From Planctomycetales bacterium (GTDB lineage Bacteria > Planctomycetota > Phycisphaerae > SM23-33), in assembly GCA_030631125.1 (NCBI GenBank), contig DAOVLS010000146.1, positions 1-6,290 of the forward strand: a DNA stretch of 6,290 nt, given 5' to 3'. Positions 1 to 5,022 of this stretch are shown here, piece after piece (within the stretch, counting starts at the first letter, position 1; each line of letters begins with the position of its first letter). The notes below the pieces were generated by a model. That model was not told the origin of the DNA and did no database searches. It saw only the letters and a program-made list of their open reading frames with translations. Made by a program: the position numbers and the translations under genes.

Positions 1-1161
1 CGGCAGACGCAGGACAAACTCGTTGAAGTACCAGCGGTTGGGGAAATGCGTCGTTACGCCGGGTATTTTCAGCAGCTGCTCCTGCGCGTAGTTGGCCTTG
101 TCTGCGCAGGTCTGCGCCAGTTCGGCCAGGCCCTCGGTGCCGAGCAGACTCATATAAATCGTCGCCGTCAGGGCGCACAGGCCTTCGTTGGTGCAGATGT
201 TGGAGGTGGCCTTTTCGCGGCGGATGTGCTGCTCGCGCGTCTGGAGCGTCAGGACGAACCCGTCCAGCCCGTCGGCGTCGGTGGTCCTTCCGACAACCCT
301 GCCCGGCATTTTGCGGACGAATTTTTGCCGCGTGGACATGAAGCCCAGGTAAGGCCCGCCGAAGGCCAGAGGCAGACCGAGGCTCTGACCCTCGCCGACG
401 ACAATGTCAGCGCCCATCCGTCCCGGCGTCTTTACGATGCCCAGCGAGATCGGATAGACCGAAACGATTAATAAAGCCCCGTGCTTGTGAGCGGCCTCGG
501 AAAGGTCGGCCAGATCGTCCAGGCATCCGAAGAAATTCGGGTTCTGGAGGACGACGGCCGCTGTCTTGTCGTTCAGTTCGGCGGCGATTTTCTCGCGGTC
601 GGCCAGGCCGTCGCGCCAGGAGGTCTGGACGAACTCGATGCCGAGGTTGGAAGTGTACGACCGCAGCATCTTACGATAGACGGGGTTGACTGCCTCATCT
701 ACGATAACGCGGTTGCGACCCGTAACCCGCATCGCCATCATCACCGCTTCATATACCGCCGTTCCGCCGTCGTAGAGCGAGGCGTTGGCGACTTCCATCT
801 CCGTCAGCCGGCATATCGCCGACTGGTATTCGTAAATCGCCTGGAGCGTTCCCTGCGAGACTTCCGGCTGATAGGGCGTGTAGGCGGTGTAGAACTCGCT
901 CCGCGAGGCCAGTGCTTCGACGGCGGCAGGGACGAAGTGGTCGTAAAACCCGCCGCCGAGGAAACTGATGAGTTCGGAACGGTTCCTGCCTGACAATTCC
1001 GCCATGTGCCGGCGGACTTCCTGCTCGCTCAAACCGCGACCGATTTGCAGCGGCTTGCAGCGCAGATCGGCGGGAATGTCGGCGAAAAGGTCCTCGGCGC
1101 TCATGCCCAACTCGTTGAGCATCGCCTCACGCTGCTTATCGGTGTTTGCGATAAAAGGCAT
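1..1161 (-). CDS. gcvPA: Glycine dehydrogenase (decarboxylating) subunit 1, P-protein N-terminal half (3' end cut by window edge)
   Basis: This is the alpha half of the split P-protein. With GcvPB it decarboxylates glycine and passes the aminomethyl group to the lipoyl arm of GcvH, in the cytoplasm. I translated the minus strand through all 387 visible codons with no stop or frameshift. Family signatures are clear: FLGGGFYDH (about residues 67-75), SEFYTAYTPYQPEVSQGTLQ (88-107), ANASLYDGGTAVYEA (about 126-140), GEGQSLGLPLAFGGPYLGF (256-274) and REQHIRREKATSNICTNEG (309-327). Full-length GcvPA is about 440-450 residues, so roughly 60 C-terminal residues lie left of position 1. The PLP-binding lysine belongs to the GcvPB half, which would be the next gene downstream and is not visible. 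The start is the ATG at 1161, giving MPFIANTDKQREAML; an AGGGAA-like ribosome site lies 10 nt upstream (1172-1177). The gene is divergent from the aminotransferase at 1401. Confidence 0.96.
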   Translation of the reverse strand, partial: MPFIANTDKQREAMLNELGMSAEDLFADIPADLRCKPLQIGRGLSEQEVRRHMAELSGRNRSELISFLGGGFYDHFVPAAVEALASRSEFYTAYTPYQPEVSQGTLQAIYEYQSAICRLTEMEVANASLYDGGTAVYEAVMMAMRVTGRNRVIVDEAVNPVYRKMLRSYTSNLGIEFVQTSWRDGLADREKIAAELNDKTAAVVLQNPNFFGCLDDLADLSEAAHKHGALLIVSVYPISLGIVKTPGRMGADIVVGEGQSLGLPLAFGGPYLGFMSTRQKFVRKMPGRVVGRTTDADGLDGFVLTLQTREQHIRREKATSNICTNEGLCALTATIYMSLLGTEGLAELAQTCADKANYAQEQLLKIPGVTTHFPNRWYFNEFVLRLP

Positions 1162-1192
1162 TTTCGTGCGGTTCCCTATATGATACTCATAC

Positions 1193-1273
1193 CCGTAGGC
1201 TGGGACGGAGCGAAGCGCAGTCCCACCTTTCTTGAATCGCCGGGACTACGCTTCGCTTCGTCCCGGCCTACGG
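1193..1273. repeat. REP/BIME-like inverted pair of palindromic units
   Basis: Two units, 1193-1225 and 1240-1273, are inverted copies matching at all but about three internal positions, separated by a 14-nt loop. Each unit is itself a hairpin: TGGGAC at 1201-1206 pairs with GTCCCA at 1220-1225, and CGGGAC at 1241-1246 with GTCCCG at 1260-1265. Each is tipped by GCGAAGC (1210-1216, and on the opposite strand 1250-1256), a heptamer known to form an exceptionally stable mini-hairpin. On the outer side of each unit is GTAG (1195-1198; CTAC at 1268-1271), two bases from the stem. GTAG next to a palindrome is the layout of bacterial REP sequences mobilised by RAYT (REP-associated tyrosine) transposases, and paired inverted REPs are called BIMEs. 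No transposase gene is in the window. Family assignment is inferred from architecture. Confidence 0.7.
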
Positions 1274-1277
1274 ACTA

Positions 1278-1305
1278 TTGCAGCATCGAAGCGGCGTTAT
1301 ATATC
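1278..1305 (+). promoter_or_regulatory. Weak candidate promoter for the aminotransferase
   Basis: TTGCAG (1278-1283), 16 nt, then TATATC (1300-1305) resembles a degenerate sigma70 promoter on the plus strand. It overlaps the better minus-strand gcvPA promoter. A second option is TGGACA (1363-1368), 16 nt, TAAAGT (1385-1390), which would start transcription almost at the ATG at 1401. Neither is strong. Confidence 0.25.
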
Positions 1306-1326
1306 AGGATTCCACGGACAAATCAA
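1296..1326 (-). promoter_or_regulatory. Candidate sigma70-type promoter for gcvPA
   Basis: On the minus strand, a TTGATT -35 box (plus positions 1321-1326) is followed after 17 nt by TATATA (1298-1303). An overlapping TATAAC at 1296-1301 has 19-nt spacing. Transcription starting near 1290 would give a leader of about 130 nt that contains the whole inverted repeat at 1193-1273, so the gcvPA mRNA would begin with a long hairpin. No glycine-riboswitch-like leader is evident. Inferred from box matches only. Confidence 0.4.
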
Positions 1327-1400
1327 GAACCACATTACCTTCGCAAAAACCACGAAAAAGACTGGACAAGATATTGAACATAAGTAAAGTATGCGGAACT

Positions 1401-2600
1401 ATGACAACGAAACTTGCACAACGGTTATCGCGATTGGGGACGGAAACGGCTTTTGCGGTCTCGGCCGAGGCTGCGGCGCATGCGGCCAAGGGGAACAGGA
1501 TTTACCCCTTCCACCTCGGCGATATGAACATCCCGACGCCGGCCAACATCGTCGAAGCCACCATCCGCGCGATGAAAGCGGGAAAGACCGGATACTGCCC
1601 CAACTACGGGATACCGCAACTGCGGGAACTGCTCGCTGAAGACATCAACCGCTCGCACGGCTCCGACTATTCAATGAAGAACGTCGCGATCCAGCCGGGC
1701 GGAAAACCCGTCATCAACAAGTTCTTCCTGGCGATGATGAACCCCGGCGACGAGGTGCTCTATCCCAGCCCGGGCTATCCGATCTACGAATCGCAGATAG
1801 AGTTCCACGACGGCGTGGCAAAACCTTACAAGTACGTCGAAGGGGAAAGAAATTTCATACTCAACCTGGACGAGATTGAGCAGTCCATCACGCCGAAGAC
1901 GCGCCTGCTGGTGCTCAACGATTTGCAGAACCCCACGGGGGCTGAATGTTCGGACGAGGAGTTGCAGAAAGTGGCCGACCTGGCCATTAAGCACGACCTG
2001 TTCGTCCTGTGCGACGAGGCGTATTTCGACATCCGCTACGAGGGGCAGTCAAAGTCGCTGGCGTCCCTGCCGGGCATGGCCGAGAGGTGCTTAATCCTTT
2101 ATACCTTCTCCAAGCGGTTCGCAATGACGGGCTGGCGGCTTGGGGCTGCCGTCGGGCCTGAAGACCTCATCGACACCATCGCCAAACTGAACGTCAACGA
2201 CGAATCGTGCTCGAACCACTTCATCCAATACGGCGCGATCGAAGGCCTCACCGGCGATAAGTCCGAGCCTGAAAAAATACTGCGAACCCTCAAGGAGCGC
2301 CGCGACAAGGCCGTTGAAATCCTCAACACCATCGAGGGTGTCCGCTGCTTCAAACCGAACGCGACCTTTTACCTGTTTCCGAACGCGACAGGGGCGATGA
2401 AAAATAAGGGCATAACCGATTACGAGCAGTTCAGGAAAACCGCTCTGGCCGAAACGGGCGTGTCATTCTGCACCCGCCGCCACTTCGGCAGACCCCTGCC
2501 CGGCGAAACCGAACTCTACATCCGCCTGGCCTACTCAGGAATCGACACCGACCAAATCGAAGAAGGCCTGGCCAAGTTCAAGCAGTTCGTGGAAAGTTAA
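1401..2600 (+). CDS. Class I/II PLP-dependent aminotransferase (aspartate aminotransferase-like)
   Basis: A fold-type I, pyridoxal-phosphate transaminase of 399 residues, a normal length for the family. Visible landmarks: LGDMNIPTP (39-47), the GKTGYCPNYGIPQLRE substrate-loop region, PGGKPVINKFF near residue 100 (phosphate binding), NPTG with N177, LCDEAY with D205 (pyridine nitrogen) and Y208, TFSKRFAMTGWRLG with K238 as the Schiff-base lysine, and R375 in ELYIRLAYSG for the substrate alpha-carboxylate. Substrate specificity cannot be read from sequence. The ATG at 1401 begins at the expected N-terminal helix, MTTKLAQRLSRLG. The frame is open further upstream (an ATG at 1278, a TTG at 1374), but that stretch encodes no family-like sequence. 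No convincing Shine-Dalgarno precedes the ATG. The gene is divergent from gcvPA and convergent with the HNH gene, 15 bp away, so it is probably its own transcription unit. A role supplying or draining amino groups around glycine/serine metabolism is a guess from context. Confidence 0.93.
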   Translation: MTTKLAQRLSRLGTETAFAVSAEAAAHAAKGNRIYPFHLGDMNIPTPANIVEATIRAMKAGKTGYCPNYGIPQLRELLAEDINRSHGSDYSMKNVAIQPGGKPVINKFFLAMMNPGDEVLYPSPGYPIYESQIEFHDGVAKPYKYVEGERNFILNLDEIEQSITPKTRLLVLNDLQNPTGAECSDEELQKVADLAIKHDLFVLCDEAYFDIRYEGQSKSLASLPGMAERCLILYTFSKRFAMTGWRLGAAVGPEDLIDTIAKLNVNDESCSNHFIQYGAIEGLTGDKSEPEKILRTLKERRDKAVEILNTIEGVRCFKPNATFYLFPNATGAMKNKGITDYEQFRKTALAETGVSFCTRRHFGRPLPGETELYIRLAYSGIDTDQIEEGLAKFKQFVES

Positions 2601-2615
2601 ACATTGGGAACCCGA

Positions 2616-2879
2616 CTAGGAATCCCCCTTCGTCCTATTATTTCGCCACTTTAGCGGCTGTAAGTTGTCTAGGTCGTCGGACCCACCTTTAGCCACCGGG
2701 ATGATGTGGTCAATCTCCCAACCGTACTCAGAATTGGTGTTTCCATGCTCGGAGTACTCCATCGCTGACCCATATACATCCCGGCGCCACATGGCCGCAT
2801 CGTAGTCTGGAATCGGCTCACCTTTCGCCCATACCGCTAACTTTAAGGCCTCGTTGGCCTCAACAAATGGATAGGTCAT
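2616..2879 (-). CDS. Small HNH endonuclease-domain protein
   Basis: An 87-residue protein whose C-terminal half is a compact HNH (beta-beta-alpha-metal) nuclease motif: WEIDHIIPVAKGGSDDLDNL, then QPLKWRNNRTKGD. With the ATG start, the catalytic/metal residues are D57-H58, N72 and N81, so the motif is complete. The N-terminal part (VWAKGEPIPDYDAAMWRRD...YGSAMEY) matches my memory of a widespread family of stand-alone small HNH proteins, whose substrate is generally unknown. There are no extra DNA-binding, methylase or phage-terminase domains. The frame also has a GTG at 2885, but AGGAG at 2887-2891 is one base from that GTG and an ideal seven from the ATG at 2879, so the ATG is chosen. It ends 15 bp from the convergent aminotransferase. 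It has its own promoter and lies 289 bp downstream of the TerB/zinc-ribbon gene on the same strand. Nuclease activity is inferred. Confidence 0.88.
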   Translation of the reverse strand: MTYPFVEANEALKLAVWAKGEPIPDYDAAMWRRDVYGSAMEYSEHGNTNSEYGWEIDHIIPVAKGGSDDLDNLQPLKWRNNRTKGDS

Positions 2880-2909
2880 CGTCACGCTCCTTTCCTAAAA
2901 GCCACCGAC

Positions 2910-2938
2910 AATATTTCACGCGGGTGGCAGCTTGTCAA
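2910..2938 (-). promoter_or_regulatory. Sigma70-type promoter for the HNH gene
   Basis: On the minus strand, a perfect TTGACA -35 box (plus positions 2933-2938) is followed after exactly 17 nt by AATATT (2910-2915), which matches 4 of 6 bases of TATAAT. The predicted start near 2903 leaves a short leader of about 23 nt carrying the AGGAG site at 2887-2891. This is the best promoter in the window and implies the HNH gene can be expressed on its own. Confidence 0.6.
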
Positions 2939-3095
2939 GGACGTTCTAGACGATAGGAGAAATCCTGAACTTACCCACTACCACTGCCGGGGACCGCTGA
3001 CAAACACCATCTGTCGTTGGGTGGCAAGATGCTCGCCCAGGAGCGTGTCGTAGAGTCTTTTTCGCGGTTTCACAACAGGACTATTATCGACAGAA

Positions 3096-3123
3096 TCGTA
3101 AAATAATCAGGATAATTTTACGA
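3096..3123. repeat. AT-rich perfect inverted repeat downstream of the TerB/zinc-ribbon gene
   Basis: TCGTAAAAT (3096-3104) and ATTTTACGA (3115-3123) are perfect 9-bp arms around a 10-nt loop. It lies about 45 bp past the stop of the minus-strand gene at 3169. No T-tract follows it on the minus strand, so it is at best an atypical terminator; it could equally be a protein-binding dyad. The rest of 2939-3095 shows no gene or RNA I can identify. Confidence 0.45.
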
Positions 3124-3141
3124 CCCGCGACTTACCCTGCC

Positions 3142-3161
3142 GGCGGGCAGGTTTGCCCGCC
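3142..3161. repeat. GC-rich intergenic hairpin, possible terminator or REP-like unit
   Basis: GGCGGGCA (3142-3149) and TGCCCGCC (3154-3161) form a perfect 8-bp stem with a 4-nt loop, seven bases past the stop codon of the gene at 3169. An alternative overlapping stem, CCTGCC (3136-3141) with GGCAGG (3146-3151), is mutually exclusive with it. No T-run follows, so it is not a classical intrinsic terminator. A GTAG overlapping the stop codon lies six bases from the stem on the minus strand, loosely like the other two GTAG hairpins in the window. Confidence 0.5.
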
Positions 3162-3168
3162 CCACTTA

Positions 3169-4416
3169 CTACCCTTTAAGCTGTTTGACATTCACATCAT
3201 CTATCGCACACACCTTGAAGGCTTTCTTCAGAATGTCGAGCGCCACCGCTGGTCCCGTGGGCCGAACGCCATCAGAGAAAAACTCATTGGTGTAGGTGTA
3301 ACCGTCTTCACGTGTTTTCTGTACGACCTTGATTGAGTTAGGCCCTTCCTCATAATTCTCGTTGTATTTCCAACCTGTGCGATCACCGACACGAACTTCG
3401 TCAGGTAGTGATCGCAAGACTTCAGTGACCAGTTGAGTTCTGAGGCATGGGCAGAAACGAACTTTATATAAGTTCGATTCCAGTTCGTGTCGGATTCGTT
3501 CTTTATCGAAGGCAAAGATGTCTTTCTTGCGGAACTGACCATAGGAAAACCAAGAAGCCCAGTTGGTCCAGTCCATACGGGCTTGCTTGCAGCCCCAGAC
3601 GTTTAACTGGTTATCATCCATCCCAAAGCAGTACTCGGTAGGGCGATAGGCTTCTTGCCTCTGACGAAAACACCACAGGAACCCAAACACTTCATCCCAC
3701 GTTTTTGGCTCACCGTCTACGTACACCTTTCGGTTGCGAAGACCTTTGAGGCCTTCGATGAGATCCATCGTGTCAGTGATCTTTCCATTTGGCCAAGCTG
3801 CCAAGAACCATTTCTTCCGGCCACGTTCACATTTCTGAAAATCTGGCGCCCGCTGTGCGGCAGCAATCGCAGCGTGAAAGTTAGCGGATGAAGACTCTGG
3901 GAATTCTATGGCAATGCCCTTTGATGGATAATCGAACTCCAATTTGGTCCCTGTCGGCTGCCCAAGTGTCTCAATCTGAGCACCACATTCTGGGCAGTAT
4001 CTTGACGACGCGGGTATTTGCTTCTGGCAAGAAGGGCATGGAACAACAGTCTCGGTTCCTTTCGCTCGGCTCTTTGCCTCAAGGAGAACTTCGTTAATCT
4101 GTTTTTGGGTTATGCCGATCTCTCTGGCGAACTGAACGATCAGCCCTTTTTCTGATTCGGCGAGCTCCCCATCCGCGAAAGCAAGAAAAACCATGTCTTC
4201 TATATTTCGTATTTTCTCGGAATACCGACCAACCGCTTTGAGGCTGAAATTGGGATCTGAGACCATCTTTTGAGCTTGGTTGAAATCCCTTTTCTTTGCC
4301 TTCAACTCCGCCCTAATTTCCTCGGCTGTGTTCTCTTCGTTGGGATGAAGCGTGCCGTCAGCTCTAGCAACATATAGAACGTTTGCAAGATATTGTGGAA
4401 TGTCTGAGTCCTGCAT
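3169..4416 (-). CDS. TerB-like domain / C4 zinc-ribbon protein with unrecognised C-terminal domain
   Basis: Function unknown; 415 residues from the ATG at 4416. Residues about 7-118 look like a TerB (tellurite-resistance/DjlA-N type) helical domain: two acidic repeats, VARADGTLHPNEE (ADG at 19-21) and LAFADGELAESEKGLI (ADG at 81-83), the second followed by a helix ending NEVLLEA. Next is a zinc ribbon, CPSC...CPEC, with C127, C130, C141 and C144. From about 157 to the end is a domain I do not recognise, rich in Trp and Cys: FGFLWCFRQRQEAY, NVWGCKQARMDWTNWASWF and VRFCPCLRTQ. No signal peptide or membrane segment, so it is probably cytoplasmic. A GTG at 4425 is also in frame, but AAGGA sits only two bases before it, whereas the ATG has AAGGA at 11 and AGGTGA at 5. 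Sampled lines are about 46% GC against about 62% in gcvPA, which suggests transfer. TerB domains are known from stress and defence-linked ter systems; a link to the HNH gene is only positional. Confidence 0.85.
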   Translation of the reverse strand: MQDSDIPQYLANVLYVARADGTLHPNEENTAEEIRAELKAKKRDFNQAQKMVSDPNFSLKAVGRYSEKIRNIEDMVFLAFADGELAESEKGLIVQFAREIGITQKQINEVLLEAKSRAKGTETVVPCPSCQKQIPASSRYCPECGAQIETLGQPTGTKLEFDYPSKGIAIEFPESSSANFHAAIAAAQRAPDFQKCERGRKKWFLAAWPNGKITDTMDLIEGLKGLRNRKVYVDGEPKTWDEVFGFLWCFRQRQEAYRPTEYCFGMDDNQLNVWGCKQARMDWTNWASWFSYGQFRKKDIFAFDKERIRHELESNLYKVRFCPCLRTQLVTEVLRSLPDEVRVGDRTGWKYNENYEEGPNSIKVVQKTREDGYTYTNEFFSDGVRPTGPAVALDILKKAFKVCAIDDVNVKQLKG

Positions 4417-4462
4417 GCTCGTCACCTTCCTTTCATGTGCTGATCTTGCGTGTGGCCAACGT

Positions 4463-4490
4463 AGTATTGAACAACATGGTTTCTCGTCAG
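4463..4490 (-). promoter_or_regulatory. Candidate promoter for the TerB/zinc-ribbon gene
   Basis: On the minus strand, CTGACG (plus positions 4485-4490) and AATACT (4463-4468) are separated by 16 nt, each matching about four bases of the sigma70 consensus. The distance to the ATG at 4416 is suitable. Weak, box matches only. Confidence 0.3.
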
Positions 4491-4515
4491 ATTACCTGAT
4501 CCATGAATAGACTGC

Positions 4516-4534
4516 AACAGAGTTCGATTCTGTT
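4516..4534. promoter_or_regulatory. Short dyad upstream of the TerB/zinc-ribbon promoter
   Basis: AACAGA (4516-4521) and TCTGTT (4529-4534) form a 6-bp inverted repeat with a 7-nt spacer, about 26 bp upstream of the candidate -35 box. It has the geometry of a dimer-binding operator, but dyads this short occur by chance. Confidence 0.2.
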
Positions 4535-4589
4535 CGCAAGAGATTACGGTGGAACTTTAAAACTCAGTATGAATTGATAGCCAATCGCA

Positions 4590-4619
4590 TGTGCAGGAAA
4601 CAGAACCTGCACACCCTAC
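4590..4619 (-). repeat. GTAG-flanked hairpin just downstream of gcvH (REP-like, possible transcript end)
   Basis: TGTGCAGG (4590-4597) and CCTGCACA (4606-4613) form a perfect 8-bp stem with an 8-nt loop, starting 12 bp past the gcvH stop. Read on the minus strand, GTAG (plus positions 4616-4619) lies two bases before the stem, the same arrangement as in the unrelated-sequence pair at 1193-1273. No T-run follows. It may stabilise or end the SHMT-gcvH transcript, or be a second family of REP element. Confidence 0.5.
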
Positions 4620-4625
4620 CATTTC

Positions 4626-5012
4626 TTAATGCTTTTCTTCTTCGAGGAATTTCTCGTATTCTTCGGCGGGCATGAGGTTTTTCAAATTGGCGTCGCCGGC
4701 GGTTTTTATCTTTATCATCCAGGCTGACCCGTAGGGGTCTTTGCCCAGTAGTTCCAGGTTTTCGGTCAGGTCGTCGTTGGATTCGATTATCTCGCCGCTG
4801 ACGGGGCAGTTCAGATCGACGGCGGCCTTGACCGATTCGACCACGCCGAAGGGCGTTTCAGCCTTGACGCTCTCACCGACCGCAGGCAACTCAAGAAACA
4901 CAACGTCGCCGAGTTGCTCGGCGGCGAAGGCGGTTATCCCAACCGTTGCCGTCCCGTCATCCATTTTCACCCATTCGTGACTCTTCGTATATCGCAATTC
5001 AGCAGGAACCAT
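4626..5012 (-). CDS. gcvH: Glycine cleavage system H protein
   Basis: The lipoyl-carrier protein of the glycine cleavage system. Its lipoamide arm takes the aminomethyl group from the P-protein, presents it to the T-protein and is reoxidised by dihydrolipoamide dehydrogenase. The 128 residues are the standard length. The N-terminus LRYTKSHEWV, the central VGITAFAAEQLGDVVFLELP and the lipoylation site VVESVKAAVDLNCPVSGEI, with K62 as the modified lysine, are all intact, as is the C-terminal DPYGSAWMIKI...AEEYEKFLEEE. The start is the ATG at 5012, with AGGAG (5020-5024) seven bases upstream; a TTG three bases earlier is less well spaced. The SHMT stop codon TAG (5023-5025) lies inside this ribosome site and only ten bases separate the two genes, so translational coupling is likely. 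Downstream come a GTAG hairpin and then unrelated genes in place of gcvPA. Confidence 0.97.
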   Translation of the reverse strand: MVPAELRYTKSHEWVKMDDGTATVGITAFAAEQLGDVVFLELPAVGESVKAETPFGVVESVKAAVDLNCPVSGEIIESNDDLTENLELLGKDPYGSAWMIKIKTAGDANLKNLMPAEEYEKFLEEEKH

Positions 5013-5022
5013 CAAATTTCTC

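Noticed and set aside
46..993. Plus-strand open frames across 46-471 and 481-993.
   Set aside because: They lie opposite gcvPA, whose minus-strand frame is conserved without interruption; they are high-GC antisense shadows.
1162..1300. A glycine riboswitch in the gcvPA leader.
   Set aside because: The leader is almost filled by the palindromic pair, and no tandem aptamer-like conserved blocks are seen.
1278..1400. N-terminal extension of the aminotransferase to an ATG at 1278.
   Set aside because: The 41 extra residues are unlike the family and run through the promoter region; the domain begins after the ATG at 1401.
2601..2615. A bidirectional terminator between the convergent aminotransferase and HNH genes.
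   Set aside because: Only a weak GGGA/TCCC pairing is possible in and around the 15-bp gap, with no T-tracts.
4422..4436. ATG AAA GGA AGG TGA upstream of the TerB/zinc-ribbon gene on the minus strand could be a four-codon upstream ORF.
   Set aside because: It is formed by the ribosome-binding sequence itself and has no site of its own; most likely chance.
4522..4534. GTTC...GTTC resembles the alphaproteobacterial LexA box.
   Set aside because: The spacing is six bases where the motif needs seven, and nothing else indicates that lineage.
4511..4535. GTTCGATTC resembles a tRNA T-arm, hinting at a tRNA fragment or attachment site.
   Set aside because: The stem pairs in the wrong register (no G53-C61 closing pair with a 5-bp stem), there is no acceptor or anticodon arm nearby, and no integrase is in the window.
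1193..4619. CRISPR array from the repeated palindromes.
   Set aside because: The palindromes differ in sequence, are not regularly spaced, and no cas gene is present.
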